From positions 248,001 through 312,000 of the forward strand of contig NZ_JAXCLA010000008.1 in assembly GCF_034043675.1 (NCBI RefSeq): a stretch of DNA of 64,000 nt, written 5' to 3'. How positions within the stretch are numbered: the stretch's first letter is position 1; each line of letters starts with the position of its first letter. The translations under genes and the position numbers were made by a program. The notes below the pieces were generated by a model. That model ran no database searches. It was given only the letters and a program-made list of their open reading frames with translations, and was not told where the DNA came from. Source of the stretch: KK5 sp034043675 (GTDB lineage: Bacteria; Pseudomonadota; Gammaproteobacteria; Burkholderiales; Burkholderiaceae_C). Below are positions 9,140 through 18,307 of the stretch, piece after piece.

Positions 9140-9478
9140 CTACGACGCTGCGGCTGAAGTGTCCAGGGCAGAGACGGCGATGGCAATGCGCTCATGCAGC
9201 GCTCTCATAGTCTCGATTTGGTCAGCGGAAAGTCGCCCAGAGCTCTCGCGCAAACCCTTCAACATTGCCTCGATGGCAATCGCATCCTTGGCAATTTCTT
9301 CAAGCCCGACCACTGCCGCAGCACCCTTCAGGGTGTGTGCAATATCCACCAGCGAGTCGACAGCATAGGCTTGGCTCGCCGCCGTTTGGGGCATCAGTGC
9401 TGGCAGCAGCCTGCCCATCCGGGATAGAAGATCTCTCGCTTCCATCAGGAAGAAGTTGTAGCGGTATTTCTCTCTCAT
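9140..9478 (-). CDS. Histidine phosphotransfer (Hpt) domain protein
   Basis: A 112-residue protein made almost wholly of a four-helix Hpt domain. The phospho-accepting His48 lies in AHTLKGAAAVVGL, the standard HxxKG signature. Such proteins relay phosphate between a hybrid histidine kinase and a response regulator in the cytoplasm. The frame stays open to 10135, but the residues upstream of the chosen ATG look non-coding, apart from a possible Pro/Ser-rich extension (MAASNPQPEG). The start is therefore uncertain by up to some 30 residues. No cognate kinase or regulator lies next to it. Confidence 0.75.
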   Translation of the reverse strand: MREKYRYNFFLMEARDLLSRMGRLLPALMPQTAASQAYAVDSLVDIAHTLKGAAAVVGLEEIAKDAIAIEAMLKGLRESSGRLSADQIETMRALHERIAIAVSALDTSAAAS

Positions 9479-10028
9479 TACCCCGACCCCTGTGCGCATC
9501 CCCTCCGGTTGCGGGTTCGACGCTGCCATGCCGTGCCGATCTGCCATCTCTAACGAAGGAACGCGTCGATCATCGTGTTCCGAAACCACGTTTCCTTGGG
9601 CCCTCACCGGCTTGCGTGACGCCGTGCAAGCCGCCGGCTCCGGCTCACTGCCGAGAACCCACTTTACAGTCAGGCTCCAATCAGGCTCGAGTTGGTATGA
9701 GAAGTTTTGTAAACCACAGGAAGCTTGACCATTAGGACGTTCGGGAGCCAAGGGTGTGCTGACTGGCACCGGCGAGGCGGCCATGTTTGCCCGCAGCGAC
9801 GTAGCAGGCAAGCTTGATGGGCATACGTGATCGTCATCAAGCGGGGCCAGTGCACCACCGCGCACTTTGCGTGAGTGCGAGAACTCCGTCTGTACAACTG
9901 GCAAGTGCGCCTTTCCCAGTGCGCGACTATGGCTGAGCACTGGACAGCATCGCCCGGAGGACCAACGTGTGTGCACGGGACTGTGCATTGCCCTAGCGGA
10001 GAATCTCGATAGATCTGAAGGTGACCCA
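9479..10028. other. Gap of 550 bases, no confident gene
   Basis: Long shadow frames cross this stretch on both strands, but none has a convincing ribosome site or family resemblance. The only possible content is an N-terminal extension of the Hpt protein on the minus strand. The right end carries the promoter and ribosome site (GAAGGTGA) of the acidic protein gene. Confidence 0.5.
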
Positions 10029-10424
10029 ATGGGACACAATAGCTTGCTGGGGACAGAAGTGGCCCCTGAACGCCCCGTAGGAAGCAGCGAGGACCGACTT
10101 GGTCCAAGCGACGGCACGGACAGCGGCAGCGACACAGTCGGTGCCGATCGACGCCCGCCCGCAGACCCGTCCGAGCCGGTGGATCGGATTCTCGAGCGCG
10201 ATGTCGCCTATGCGCCGATCGAAGATGCCGACTCGGAAGCTGACGATGACCTTGGAGCGGACATCTCCGCTGATGGCGCCTTCAATCCAGATCCGGAGGG
10301 CGCGGCCGGCCAGGACACTCTCGTTCCAATCGATGCTGCGATGGCACCCGATCCCCTGGACGACGAGGACGAGGCGTCGATCGCGGAAGCCGGCATTGCT
10401 CCGTCGCCGCAGCACGGTGATTGA
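10029..10424 (+). CDS. Highly acidic hydrophilic protein, unknown function
   Basis: A 131-residue protein with a very high share of Asp and Glu, many Pro, Gly and Ala, few aromatic residues and no hydrophobic segment; it is probably disordered and cytoplasmic. The start at 10029 is chosen because GAAGGTGA lies at a proper distance before it; an upstream in-frame start would add a Cys-rich stretch of unlikely composition. No family is recognised. It lies in a row of small stress-type genes (DUF3606, exonuclease III). Confidence 0.6.
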   Translation: MGHNSLLGTEVAPERPVGSSEDRLGPSDGTDSGSDTVGADRRPPADPSEPVDRILERDVAYAPIEDADSEADDDLGADISADGAFNPDPEGAAGQDTLVPIDAAMAPDPLDDEDEASIAEAGIAPSPQHGD

Positions 10425-10613
10425 TAAAGTCAACACCGGACAAGGCAGGTAGCCGCCTAGCAGACAGTATCGTGACGCACTTCCCGCGTACCGCCTGGCC
10501 AACAAGGGCGGTGTTCTGTAGGCATACGCCTGCGTCGCAGCAAGACCCCGTCCTTCACCAGCGGCCACGCTGGCGCGGCAGCATGCGGCTCTGAACTGCA
10601 GTGGAGAACGACC

Positions 10614-10799
10614 ATGGCCGACGACAAGACCAAAGTGGGTGGGCAGGATCGCACACGCATCAACACGGGTGAAGACGACGAAGTCCGCGATTGGGAAAAG
10701 ACGTTCGGCGTCACACCAGCTGAGCTGATGGCGGCCGTGAAGGCCGTCCGCAATGGCGCCGCTGCGGTCGAGGCGCAGCTGAAGGTCAGCAAGGTCTGA
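10614..10799 (+). CDS. DUF3606 family small protein
   Basis: A 61-residue protein with the DUF3606 pattern: MADDKTKVGGQDRTRINTGE at the start, a central acidic helix with DWEKTFGVTPAELMAAVKAVG-like residues and a C-terminal helix. Members are small, helical, of unknown function and often next to stress or repair genes. A ribosome site (GGAGA) precedes the ATG. Three bases separate it from the exonuclease III start. A paralogue stands in front of ligD at 24464-24643, so the two DUF3606 copies both accompany DNA-repair genes here. Confidence 0.88.
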   Translation: MADDKTKVGGQDRTRINTGEDDEVRDWEKTFGVTPAELMAAVKAVRNGAAAVEAQLKVSKV

Positions 10800-10802
10800 C
10801 CC

Positions 10803-11639
10803 GTGCTGGTCGCCAGCTGGAACGTCAACAACGTCATCAGACGGCTGGACCATCTGCTGGACTGGCTGGGGAGGTACCGACCCGACGTCGTCGCCCTCCA
10901 GGAACTCAAGGCTCAGACCGAAGCCTTTCCAAGGGACGCTCTGCGTCAGGCAGGCTATGAGTCGCTTGTCGTAGGCCAGCGAACCTGGAACGGCGTGGCG
11001 CTCCTTGCGCGTGGTCACGACATCATTGAGGTGTCTTCGGCACTACCCGGCGACACATCGGACAAGCAGGCTCGCTACGTCGAGGCCGCCATCAACGGCG
11101 TCCTCTTCGCCTGCCTTTATTTGCCGAATGGCAATCCGCAGCCCGGCCCGAAGTTCGACTACAAGCTTCGCTGGTTCGATCGATTGCGAAAGCGCGCTGA
11201 AGGGCTCTGGGCGTGCGGTGAGCCGGTCGTCCTCCTGGGCGACTGGAACGTCGTGCCGACCGATGCCGATATCTACAAGCCCGATACCTGGCGTGACGAC
11301 GCCCTTCTGCAGCCTGAGGCGCGCAAGGCCTTCGCCGATGTGCTGGAGCAAGGGTGGACCGATGCCATCAGGGCGACGCACCACGCCCAGGTTCCCTTCA
11401 CCTTCTGGGACTATCGACGCAATCGTTGGGAGCGGAACGCAGGGCTACGCATCGACCACATCCTCGTCAGCGCGCAGTTCAAGGTCAATGACGCTGGCGT
11501 GCACAAGGAGGAGCGGGGCAAGGAATCGCCGAGCGACCACGCCCCGGTGTGGGCACAGCTCGAGCTGAGGCGCACTCCCAGAGCAACCAGGCCGGCCGCA
11601 AAGGATCGGATCCCTCCGCACCGCGCCAGGAGACCCTGA
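10803..11639 (+). CDS. xthA: Exodeoxyribonuclease III / AP endonuclease
   Basis: A 278-residue Mg-dependent endonuclease/exonuclease/phosphatase-fold enzyme acting at abasic sites and 3' ends. The start matches the family (LVASWNVNN for the Asn that binds metal), followed by the catalytic Glu in VVALQELK, the GDWNVVPTD block and the terminal SDHAPV. The last 25 residues are a basic tail (TPRATRPAAKDRIPPHRARR) beyond the usual end of about 255. The start codon is GTG or ATG-near at 10803, directly after the DUF3606 gene, so both are probably one transcript. Confidence 0.92.
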   Translation: MLVASWNVNNVIRRLDHLLDWLGRYRPDVVALQELKAQTEAFPRDALRQAGYESLVVGQRTWNGVALLARGHDIIEVSSALPGDTSDKQARYVEAAINGVLFACLYLPNGNPQPGPKFDYKLRWFDRLRKRAEGLWACGEPVVLLGDWNVVPTDADIYKPDTWRDDALLQPEARKAFADVLEQGWTDAIRATHHAQVPFTFWDYRRNRWERNAGLRIDHILVSAQFKVNDAGVHKEERGKESPSDHAPVWAQLELRRTPRATRPAAKDRIPPHRARRP

Positions 11640-11838
11640 GGCGCGTGTGACATCGACGGGGTCTGACGCAGCGACTCAGGCTCTTCGCTTGAGCGAGAAC
11701 CGTGAAGCTCGCACCCTGGAGGCAAAGGTCGTCCGCCTTCCTCCGACGCCGCGGAAAACATGGTGCACTTGCGTTACATCCAACACTTCAATTGAGGCGA
11801 CAACGGGAAGCAATGCCGCGCGCCGCTCCGCTGTCCCT

Positions 11839-13998
11839 TCAGCTACCGAGCAGGTCCTCGACCCGGATGGGCATGTGCCGCACTCGCACGCCAGTGGCAT
11901 GGAAAACCGCGTTGGCCACTGCCGCGTTCATGCCCACGTTGGCCAACTCGCCCACGCCCTTGATCCCGAGCGGGTTCACCTGTCGGTCGCTCTCCGGCAG
12001 GATGATCACCTGGTGCTGCTCGATGTCCGCGTTGACCGGGATCAGGTAGTCAGCCAGGTTGGTGTTCACATAGCGGGCGGAGCCGCGGTCCACGTCGGTC
12101 GCCTCGTGCAGCGCGCACGAAACGCCCCAGATCTGCCCGCCCATCAACTGGCTTTCGGCTGCCTTCGGGTTCACCACCTGGCCGAAGGCATAGGCACCCA
12201 CGATGCGCGGCGTGCGGATCTCACAGGTGCGCGCATGTACGCGCACCTCGACGAAGGAAGCGCCGAATGCCGCCTGCACCCGGTCCTTCAGCCGGAAGCC
12301 GCCGCCGATCGAGGACACGCCCTTGTAGAGCGCCGCCACCTGTTCGGGCTTTGCCCCGTGCGGCACGTTCTCGGCGTAGGCTTCGATCGCGCCGTGGGTC
12401 GGAAGCGGCTGCTTGCCGAGCTTCCTGCGGATCTCCTCGCAGGCCTTGGCCACAGCGTTGCAGACACTGGCCGTCGAGTTCGAACCGCCGGCCACCGGCG
12501 CCGGCGGCAGCTCACTGTCGCCGATCAGCACCTCGACGTTCTCGACCGCCAGGCCCAACTGGTCGGCCGCGGTGATCGCAATGGCCGTGTACGCACCGTT
12601 GCCAATCTCGTGCGTGCCCGTCTGCACGGTCGCTCGGCCCTGAGGCGTCAGGCGCACGCGGGCGGTGGCGGGCGCCATCTGCGTCGGGTAGATCGACGAC
12701 GCACAACCCCAGCCGATGAGCCAGTCGCCGTCGCGCATCGAGCGCGGTTCGGCGCCTCGGCGAGACCAGCCGAAGGCCCGCGCGGCGGCGTCGAAGCAAG
12801 GCATCAGCTGGCGAGACGTGTACGGCAAGCCCTTGATTGGCTCACGCATCGTGTCGTTGGCGCGGCGCAGCTCGATCGGATCCATCTTTAGCCGCCACGC
12901 CAATTCATCGACCGCGCACTCCAGCGCGTAGAGGTACGGCGTTTCCGGCGGACTGCGCATGAAGCCGGGCGTGTTGCGGTCGGCATGGAGGATCGTCACT
13001 TTGGACGCGACGTTGGGGCAGGCATAGAGGCGTGTGGTGGTCTCGATGCCGGAGACCTTGTAGTCGTCCGGCCGGCTGCTGATTTCCTCACCCTCGTGGC
13101 TCAGCGCCACGAGCTTGCCGGCCGGCGTCGCGGCCACGCGCACCCGGTGCCGTGTCTCCGCACGGTAGGTTGCGATGCCGAAGCCCTGCGCCCTCGTGAC
13201 CTCGAGCTTCAGCGGACGCCCGAGCCGGCGCGCCGCCAGCGCGACGATGGCCGTGCGTTGCGTCAGCGAACCGCGCGAACCAAAGGCGCCACCGACGAAA
13301 GGCGAAATCACCTGGATCTGCTCGGGCGCGATCCCCAGTTGCTGCGCCAGACCGTGCTTGTAGCCGGAGACGTTCTGGCTTCCCTCCCAGACGGTCAGCC
13401 GGTCGGCACTCCACGCACAGAGCGTGGAGAACAGCTCGATCGGATTGTGGTGCTGGGTCGAGGTGGCGTAGTGCTGATCGACGGCCACTGCTGCGCGTGC
13501 AAATGCGCCGTCGAAATTGCCGACCTGCGGATCGGGCTCCGGCGGCTCAGCCGATTTGTGCGCCGGCCCACTGGTGAGTCCGGCGCTGCCGAAGCCCGCC
13601 GAAGGCGCATCTTCCGCATAGCGCACCACCAATCGCTGGGCCGCCTCGCGCGCTGCCTCGGGTGTGTCCGCGGCGACCAGCGCGACGATCTGCCCATCAT
13701 GAAAGATGCGCGGCTGCATCGGCGCGATCGACGTGCCCATGAAGCCCTTTTGCGACTGGATGTCGCCTGGCTGGATGGCACCGATATTGCGCCAGGTGAA
13801 GACCTCCAGCACACCGGGGACGGCTCGGGCCGCGCGCTCATCGATGGCGACGATGCGGCCGCGCGCGATGCGCGACACGTGCAGCCAGCCGTAGGCGGGA
13901 TTCGGGGTCGGCTGGTCGGCAGCGTAGCGGGCACTGCCCGTGACCTTCAGGCGCCCGTCGATGCGAGGAGTGGGCATGCCGATTCGGGTAGTGGTCAT
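11839..13998 (-). CDS. paoC: Aldehyde/xanthine oxidoreductase, molybdenum cofactor subunit (PaoC-like)
   Basis: The 719-residue catalytic subunit holds the molybdenum cofactor that hydroxylates aldehydes. Cofactor motifs are visible: GGAFGSRG near residue 265, the GSNSTASVCNAV segment and the C-terminal catalytic Glu in IKGVGELANVG. It follows the FAD subunit gene by one base and is the third gene of a paoABC-type operon read on the minus strand. The frame is open 68 codons upstream inside the FAD gene; the ATG at 13998 is chosen because MTTTRIGMPTPRIDGRLKVTG is the family's normal start. Substrate is unknown; E. coli PaoABC detoxifies aromatic aldehydes in the periplasm. Confidence 0.92.
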   Translation of the reverse strand: MTTTRIGMPTPRIDGRLKVTGSARYAADQPTPNPAYGWLHVSRIARGRIVAIDERAARAVPGVLEVFTWRNIGAIQPGDIQSQKGFMGTSIAPMQPRIFHDGQIVALVAADTPEAAREAAQRLVVRYAEDAPSAGFGSAGLTSGPAHKSAEPPEPDPQVGNFDGAFARAAVAVDQHYATSTQHHNPIELFSTLCAWSADRLTVWEGSQNVSGYKHGLAQQLGIAPEQIQVISPFVGGAFGSRGSLTQRTAIVALAARRLGRPLKLEVTRAQGFGIATYRAETRHRVRVAATPAGKLVALSHEGEEISSRPDDYKVSGIETTTRLYACPNVASKVTILHADRNTPGFMRSPPETPYLYALECAVDELAWRLKMDPIELRRANDTMREPIKGLPYTSRQLMPCFDAAARAFGWSRRGAEPRSMRDGDWLIGWGCASSIYPTQMAPATARVRLTPQGRATVQTGTHEIGNGAYTAIAITAADQLGLAVENVEVLIGDSELPPAPVAGGSNSTASVCNAVAKACEEIRRKLGKQPLPTHGAIEAYAENVPHGAKPEQVAALYKGVSSIGGGFRLKDRVQAAFGASFVEVRVHARTCEIRTPRIVGAYAFGQVVNPKAAESQLMGGQIWGVSCALHEATDVDRGSARYVNTNLADYLIPVNADIEQHQVIILPESDRQVNPLGIKGVGELANVGMNAAVANAVFHATGVRVRHMPIRVEDLLGS

Positions 13999-13999
13999 G

Positions 14000-14989
14000 T
14001 CAGATCTCCAACCGCGAGGCTTCGATAAGTGCGCGTGCCACGGTTCGTGCGCCCAGCTCGACCTTGAAGGCATTGCCACGGCGCGCTTGCGCGCCCTGCA
14101 TCGCGGCGCGGCCGGTTTCCGCGGCACTCTGTTCATCGAGACGCTTGCCTTGGAGCCAGGCTTCCGCGGTGTGGGCGCGCCAAGGCCGGTAGGCCACGCC
14201 ACCTAGCGCGATGCGTGCATTGCGAACCATGCCATCTGGCGCGAGGTCCAGCGCCACGGCGGCGCTGGCCAGTGCGAACTCGTAGCTGGCCCGGTCGCGT
14301 ACCTTCAGGTAGAGGGACCGCCGAGTCCACGGCCCCGCCGGCACGAAGAAGCCTGTGATCAGCTCGCCGGGCTGAAGCACCGTCTCGCGCTCAGGTGCCT
14401 CCGGGCCGCGGTGCAACTCTTCGAAGCGCAGCACGCGCGCTCCGGCGGTACCCATGAGCTGTACCCGCGCGTCCAGCGCCACCAGGGCCTGCGCGAAATC
14501 GCCAGGATAGGCGGCGATGCAGCGTTCGCTGGTGCCAAGCACGGCGTGTCGGCGGTTCTCACCCTCCAGTGCCGCGCAGCCGGAGCCTGGAACGCGTCGA
14601 TTGCACGCTGCCCAGCTGGTGTCGCGGAAGTACGGGCAGCGGGTGCGCTGCAGCACATTGCCGCCGAGGCTCGCCATATTGCGCAACTGGGCGCTGGCAG
14701 CGAAGCGCATCGTCTGGGCGAGCAGCGGATAGTCGCGATTCACGCCGGGATGCGCGGCAAGCTGCGCCATGCGCACCAGGGAACCGAGCTGCAGGCCGTC
14801 AGCCTGCAGCGCGATCTCGCCATGGCTGCGCTGCAGGCCGTTGATGTCGATCAGCGCATCGGCGCGAACCGCATCAAGCTTCAGACAGTCGACGAGACTG
14901 GTGCCGCCGGCCAGGAAGGCGCTGCCAGCGCGAGAGGCCTGAATCGCGCCAAGCGCATCGTCCGCGCGCACATAACTGAATGGATACAT
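14000..14989 (-). CDS. paoB: Aldehyde oxidoreductase, FAD-binding subunit with extra Fe-S cysteines (PaoB-like)
   Basis: A 329-residue FAD-binding subunit of the molybdenum hydroxylase family, passing electrons from the molybdenum subunit to the acceptor. The FAD loop GGTSLVDC is near residue 28. Cysteines in QRTRCPYFRD, AACNRR and PGSGCAA match the extra 4Fe-4S insert that marks PaoB/YagS and separates it from classical xanthine dehydrogenase. It follows the 2Fe-2S subunit gene by three bases and precedes the molybdenum subunit by one base, so the three should be co-translated. Confidence 0.92.
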   Translation of the reverse strand: MYPFSYVRADDALGAIQASRAGSAFLAGGTSLVDCLKLDAVRADALIDINGLQRSHGEIALQADGLQLGSLVRMAQLAAHPGVNRDYPLLAQTMRFAASAQLRNMASLGGNVLQRTRCPYFRDTSWAACNRRVPGSGCAALEGENRRHAVLGTSERCIAAYPGDFAQALVALDARVQLMGTAGARVLRFEELHRGPEAPERETVLQPGELITGFFVPAGPWTRRSLYLKVRDRASYEFALASAAVALDLAPDGMVRNARIALGGVAYRPWRAHTAEAWLQGKRLDEQSAAETGRAAMQGAQARRGNAFKVELGARTVARALIEASRLEI

Positions 14990-14992
14990 GGC

Positions 14993-15607
14993 TCAGCCCT
15001 TCGCCTGAAGCACCGCCGCGACGATGTTCGGATAGGCCGCACAGCGGCACAGGTTGCCGCTCATCGACTCCCGGATCTCGGCGTCCGATCCGGCATGGCC
15101 TTCACCGATGCAGGCGATGGCGCTCATGATCTGGCCGGGCGTGCAGTAGCCGCATTGAAAAGCATCGCAGTCGATGAAGGCCTGCTGCATCGGATGCAGG
15201 GTGCCGTCGGCGTGCGCCAGGCCCTCGATCGTCGTCACCGGGCCGCGCACCGCAGCGGCTAGGGTCAGGCATGACAGCACCCGCCGCCCGTCGATATGGA
15301 CCGTGCAAGCGCCGCATTGCCCATGGTCGCAGCCCCGCTTGGTGCCGGTCAGGCCCAGGTGCTCACGCAAAGCGTCGAGCAGCGTTGTACGCGGGTCGAT
15401 CTGCAGGCGGTGGTTCTCACCATTGACCAGAAGCTCGACGGTCAGCGCGCCACGCGGATCGCCGAGCGGCTGCGGCTCGGCCGTGGACGGAGCCTGCGCC
15501 GCCGCCGGCTTAAGCAGGCCAACCGCGCCACCGAGCGCCGCGCCGGTCAGCAGGCTGCGGCGCCGCAGTCGTGGATTCGGGGCGTCCTTGTCATCTTCCT
15601 CGTTCAT
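14993..15607 (-). CDS. paoA: Aldehyde oxidoreductase, 2Fe-2S subunit with Tat signal (PaoA-like)
   Basis: A 204-residue iron-sulfur subunit. The N-terminus holds a twin-arginine signal (RRRSLLTGAALGGAVGLL), so the assembled complex should be exported folded to the periplasm. The plant-type 2Fe-2S ligands lie in GCDHGQCGACTVHIDG with the distal Cys in LSC, and the second cluster uses CGYC and CRC near residues 155-190. It is the first gene of the operon. No dedicated maturation chaperone (PaoD) is seen in the window, so one is expected elsewhere. Confidence 0.93.
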   Translation of the reverse strand: MNEEDDKDAPNPRLRRRSLLTGAALGGAVGLLKPAAAQAPSTAEPQPLGDPRGALTVELLVNGENHRLQIDPRTTLLDALREHLGLTGTKRGCDHGQCGACTVHIDGRRVLSCLTLAAAVRGPVTTIEGLAHADGTLHPMQQAFIDCDAFQCGYCTPGQIMSAIACIGEGHAGSDAEIRESMSGNLCRCAAYPNIVAAVLQAKG

Positions 15608-15673
15608 GCAGCGATCTCCTGGCCTGGCAATGGCAGCGCCGAGGCAATCGCCATGCCGCCCCTGGGCGGCTGA

Positions 15674-15859
15674 TCAATGCCCGGGCGCGTGGCGGCGGTC
15701 CCGATCGTCGTTCACCTGCCCCTGGTGCTCCTGCTTGTTGGCAGTCTCGCCGCCGCGCTTGGACCCGCGGTCCACGTTGCGCGCCTGCTCCTGCTCGTTC
15801 CGATTGGCCGCTGGCTGGTTCTGCGGACGCTGGCCGGTCTGCTGTCGTTGGGTGTTCAT
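15674..15859 (-). CDS. Small hydrophilic Gln/Asn/Arg-rich protein
   Basis: A 61-residue protein with almost no hydrophobic residues and a strong content of Gln, Asn, Arg, Asp and Glu (NTQRQQTGQRPQNQPAANRN), probably disordered. The real start is 15859, not the longer open frame to 16048, because a strong ribosome site (AAAGGAG) stands in front of this ATG. It lies behind the divergent promoter area of the kinase and ahead of the paoABC operon on the same strand. No known family; general composition recalls small stress-induced hydrophilic proteins. Confidence 0.62.
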   Translation of the reverse strand: MNTQRQQTGQRPQNQPAANRNEQEQARNVDRGSKRGGETANKQEHQGQVNDDRDRRHAPGH

Positions 15860-16178
15860 CGCAATGCTCCTTTCACTTGCTGGGCACCCATTCCGGCAAT
15901 CGCCGTTCCACGCCCGGTGTCCGCGCTTGACCCTTTCGCGACTCATCGCACGGGAAGCCTGCTGAGTGGTCCGCCCCGGGACAGCTGCGACGAGGCCGTT
16001 GACGCTTTGGCCAAGCTCACCTTGGATCACTGCTGGTCGCTCGCTCACGCTGCTCGACTGCCCGCCACAAGCGGACTGGGAACAGCAGAACCGAACTAGT
16101 CGTCCGCTGGTTCAGAAAGCCGACGCCGAAGGCAAGCGCTCCTGCTGAGCTCCCCGCGGGTGAAGCGCGATTCGCGCG

Positions 16179-17369
16179 CTAGCCGATGGTGTCGTCGCTA
16201 GAGCCCAGTAAGGGCATACGAAACGTGAAAGTAGTCATGCCGTCCCGGGAACTCACCTGAATCTCCCCGCCATGGGCACGCGCGATGGACCAAACGATAT
16301 ACAGCCCCAACCCAAGGCCTTCGCCCCCGCCAGGCCGGGCGCCTCGCACGAACGGCTCAAACAAGGATTGCTGATCGGCAAGGGGGATGTCGGTGCCGTA
16401 ATTGGTGACGCTGAGTTCTAAGGTCCCCTCGACATCTCGCGCCCTGAACCCGACAGGCTCATTGGGATCCCCGTACTTCAGCGCGTTGATGAGGAGATTC
16501 GACACGAGTTGAGCGAGTCGAGGGGCTTCGCACCAGACGGGCGCGGCCAGTTCGTCTCGATAGTCGATGGCCCGCCCGGGATGAGCCGAAAGCAACTCGT
16601 CAACCACCTGTCGAAGCTCGTCACCCAGGTTCTGCTCAAGCACTGGCTGAATCGTCATGCCCTGGCCAAGGCGCGCTCGCGCAAAGTCCATCAAGTTGTC
16701 GACGAGCTCTGCCATGCGCGTGGCGCTCTTCTTCAAGATGCCGATCATTGCCGCAGACCGATCCGGCGCAAGAGCGATGACGTGAAGGCTCGTCAGGATG
16801 GTCTGCAGGGGGCTGCGCAGGTCGTGTCCCAGCACCGCGATGAACTGCTCACGCAACAGCGACTGCTGTCGGACCAAATCCAAGTTGGACTCAGCGTTCA
16901 TGACGCTGTCGTTATTGTCGAGATGAACCGCGATCAGTTCGGCAAAGAGGTTGAACGTGTTCCGAACCTCTGCGGAGTTGAGCTTCGCTGGGCGCGGATC
17001 GATTGCGCAAAGCGTGCCCCAGAACTTTCCACCTTTGCGAATGATGGGCACAGAAATGTAGCTCTGGAATCCATACAGGGCGGGCGTCGGATGGGCATGG
17101 TAGGCCTCATCCTCGGCCACATGGTCGATGACGACCGCCTCGCCCGACTGCCGGATCTCGTTGCAGATCGTCGTCTGAAGCGGCAGCTCGCCGCCTGCCT
17201 TCAGACCGAAGCCGATCTCGTCACGACTCGCACAGCAAATCCATTGGCTTTCGGTGACACGCGCAACCGCGGCGAACCCCATGCCGGTGGTTCTGCAGAC
17301 GACATCCAGAATTCTTGGCACAGACTCGATGCCAGTAACCGCCGCGACCTCGGCGCTTGCGCTTTCCAT
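16179..17369 (-). CDS. GAF-domain sensor histidine kinase (cytoplasmic)
   Basis: A 396-residue soluble histidine kinase. A GAF domain (about 10-150) with the usual GFQSYISVPI and GTLCAIDP segments is followed by a HisKA dimer domain with the phospho-accepting His182 in GHDLRSPL and an ATPase domain with the N-box NLLINALKYG and the G-box GEGLGLGLYIVWSIARAHGG. No membrane helix is seen, so it senses an internal signal, possibly light or redox as in related phytochrome-like GAF kinases, though no chromophore cysteine can be assigned. No response regulator is adjacent, so it is an orphan. Confidence 0.9.
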   Translation of the reverse strand: MESASAEVAAVTGIESVPRILDVVCRTTGMGFAAVARVTESQWICCASRDEIGFGLKAGGELPLQTTICNEIRQSGEAVVIDHVAEDEAYHAHPTPALYGFQSYISVPIIRKGGKFWGTLCAIDPRPAKLNSAEVRNTFNLFAELIAVHLDNNDSVMNAESNLDLVRQQSLLREQFIAVLGHDLRSPLQTILTSLHVIALAPDRSAAMIGILKKSATRMAELVDNLMDFARARLGQGMTIQPVLEQNLGDELRQVVDELLSAHPGRAIDYRDELAAPVWCEAPRLAQLVSNLLINALKYGDPNEPVGFRARDVEGTLELSVTNYGTDIPLADQQSLFEPFVRGARPGGGEGLGLGLYIVWSIARAHGGEIQVSSRDGMTTFTFRMPLLGSSDDTIG

Positions 17370-17779
17370 ACAAACCTCATCAAACCCAGTTACGTCAACA
17401 CTTTGCTACGCCGCCAACGATGCAGCGAAGCCCTCAAGGACGGAACTTCGGCTGGTGGGAACGGTGAGGCGCACAGCAACGGAAGATGAGGAAATATACG
17501 CCAAGCTCGGACCCGGATATGTGTCGGTGTTGCGGGCTTCGCCCACCGATCGTCTTACCCAATCGCCGTCAAGCGTCGGCAACTGCGCCCCGGGCTCAGC
17601 GTACGCAGAGCGCCCTGTATCGCCCCTCCGCGCCACCGACCAGTTCATTGAGCTCTTGTTACGCGTAAGCGATCGTGCGGGTCTGGGCAAAGTGCCCAGC
17701 GCTCGCCGGCAACGCTGTGACTGGTCCATACGTCAATTGCCGCAGGACTCATTGCAGGGGACCTGCGGCATAGCCCGCT
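17370..17779. other. Gap of 410 bases, no confident gene
   Basis: The stretch lies between the start of the histidine kinase and the stop of the phosphatase gene, both on the minus strand. A 107-codon frame is present on the minus strand but has no ribosome site or recognisable domain. It presumably holds the kinase promoter; I cannot point to a specific element. Confidence 0.4.
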
Positions 17780-18307
17780 TCAGTCGCCGGCCAGTAGCTT
17801 CTGGGGCACCTGCTCTAACGTCCAGTGGCGATCCCGGAGCAGGAACACCCACACCACGTTGAAGCAGTCCTCCGCCCAGGCCTTGGGTAATGCGTTGCTC
17901 CCAAGGATCGCTCTTCCGAGCACCGGGATGTGGTCATGTTGCCAGCAGACCAATTCGGGTGATCGCATTGCGCGAAGGGTAGCGGCGACGTCCTCGACGG
18001 CATCGATGTCGGACCATCGATCGTCGACGCGCAGGCCGAGCGCGTCCGCCAGCGGAGCCACCGTGTCGGCGGGGCGCGTCGAAGCGTGCCCACGAGTCGG
18101 GCGGGCGGCGAAGATATGGCGCGGAGTGGCAATCAGGCCGCGACTCGTTCTAGCGCCCAAGCGCGAGAAAAACGGGACCAATGCGCCAGCGCGCTGCCAG
18201 CCCACGACGCTCAGAGAATTGTCGTCTGGTCTTCCCTCGACACTGACACCGCCGCGTCCGCCGACGGGCTTCTCGGCATGGCGGATCAGCATGATGAGCT
18301 TGGACAC
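17780..18307 (-). CDS. Histidine phosphatase superfamily protein
   Basis: A 175-residue protein of the phosphoglycerate mutase-like histidine phosphatase superfamily. The catalytic RHAEKP motif is at His10 and a second conserved His occurs in CWQHDHIPVLG, the position of the family's GH motif. It is short, like SixA, which removes phosphate from Hpt domains, but other small-molecule substrates are equally possible. The start codon is GTG. The neighbouring kinase and the Hpt gene at 9.1 kb make a phosphorelay role conceivable but this is only context. Confidence 0.78.
   Translation of the reverse strand: MSKLIMLIRHAEKPVGGRGGVSVEGRPDDNSLSVVGWQRAGALVPFFSRLGARTSRGLIATPRHIFAARPTRGHASTRPADTVAPLADALGLRVDDRWSDIDAVEDVAATLRAMRSPELVCWQHDHIPVLGRAILGSNALPKAWAEDCFNVVWVFLLRDRHWTLEQVPQKLLAGD

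Noticed and set aside
9993..11018. 341-codon minus-strand frame opposite the acidic protein and exonuclease III
   Set aside because: Composition and lack of a ribosome site show a shadow of the plus-strand genes.
11647..12891. 414-codon plus-strand frame
   Set aside because: It is the antisense shadow of the paoC gene, whose cofactor motifs are all on the minus strand.
12985..14028. 347-codon plus-strand frame
   Set aside because: Antisense shadow of paoC; rich in Arg/His with no family match.
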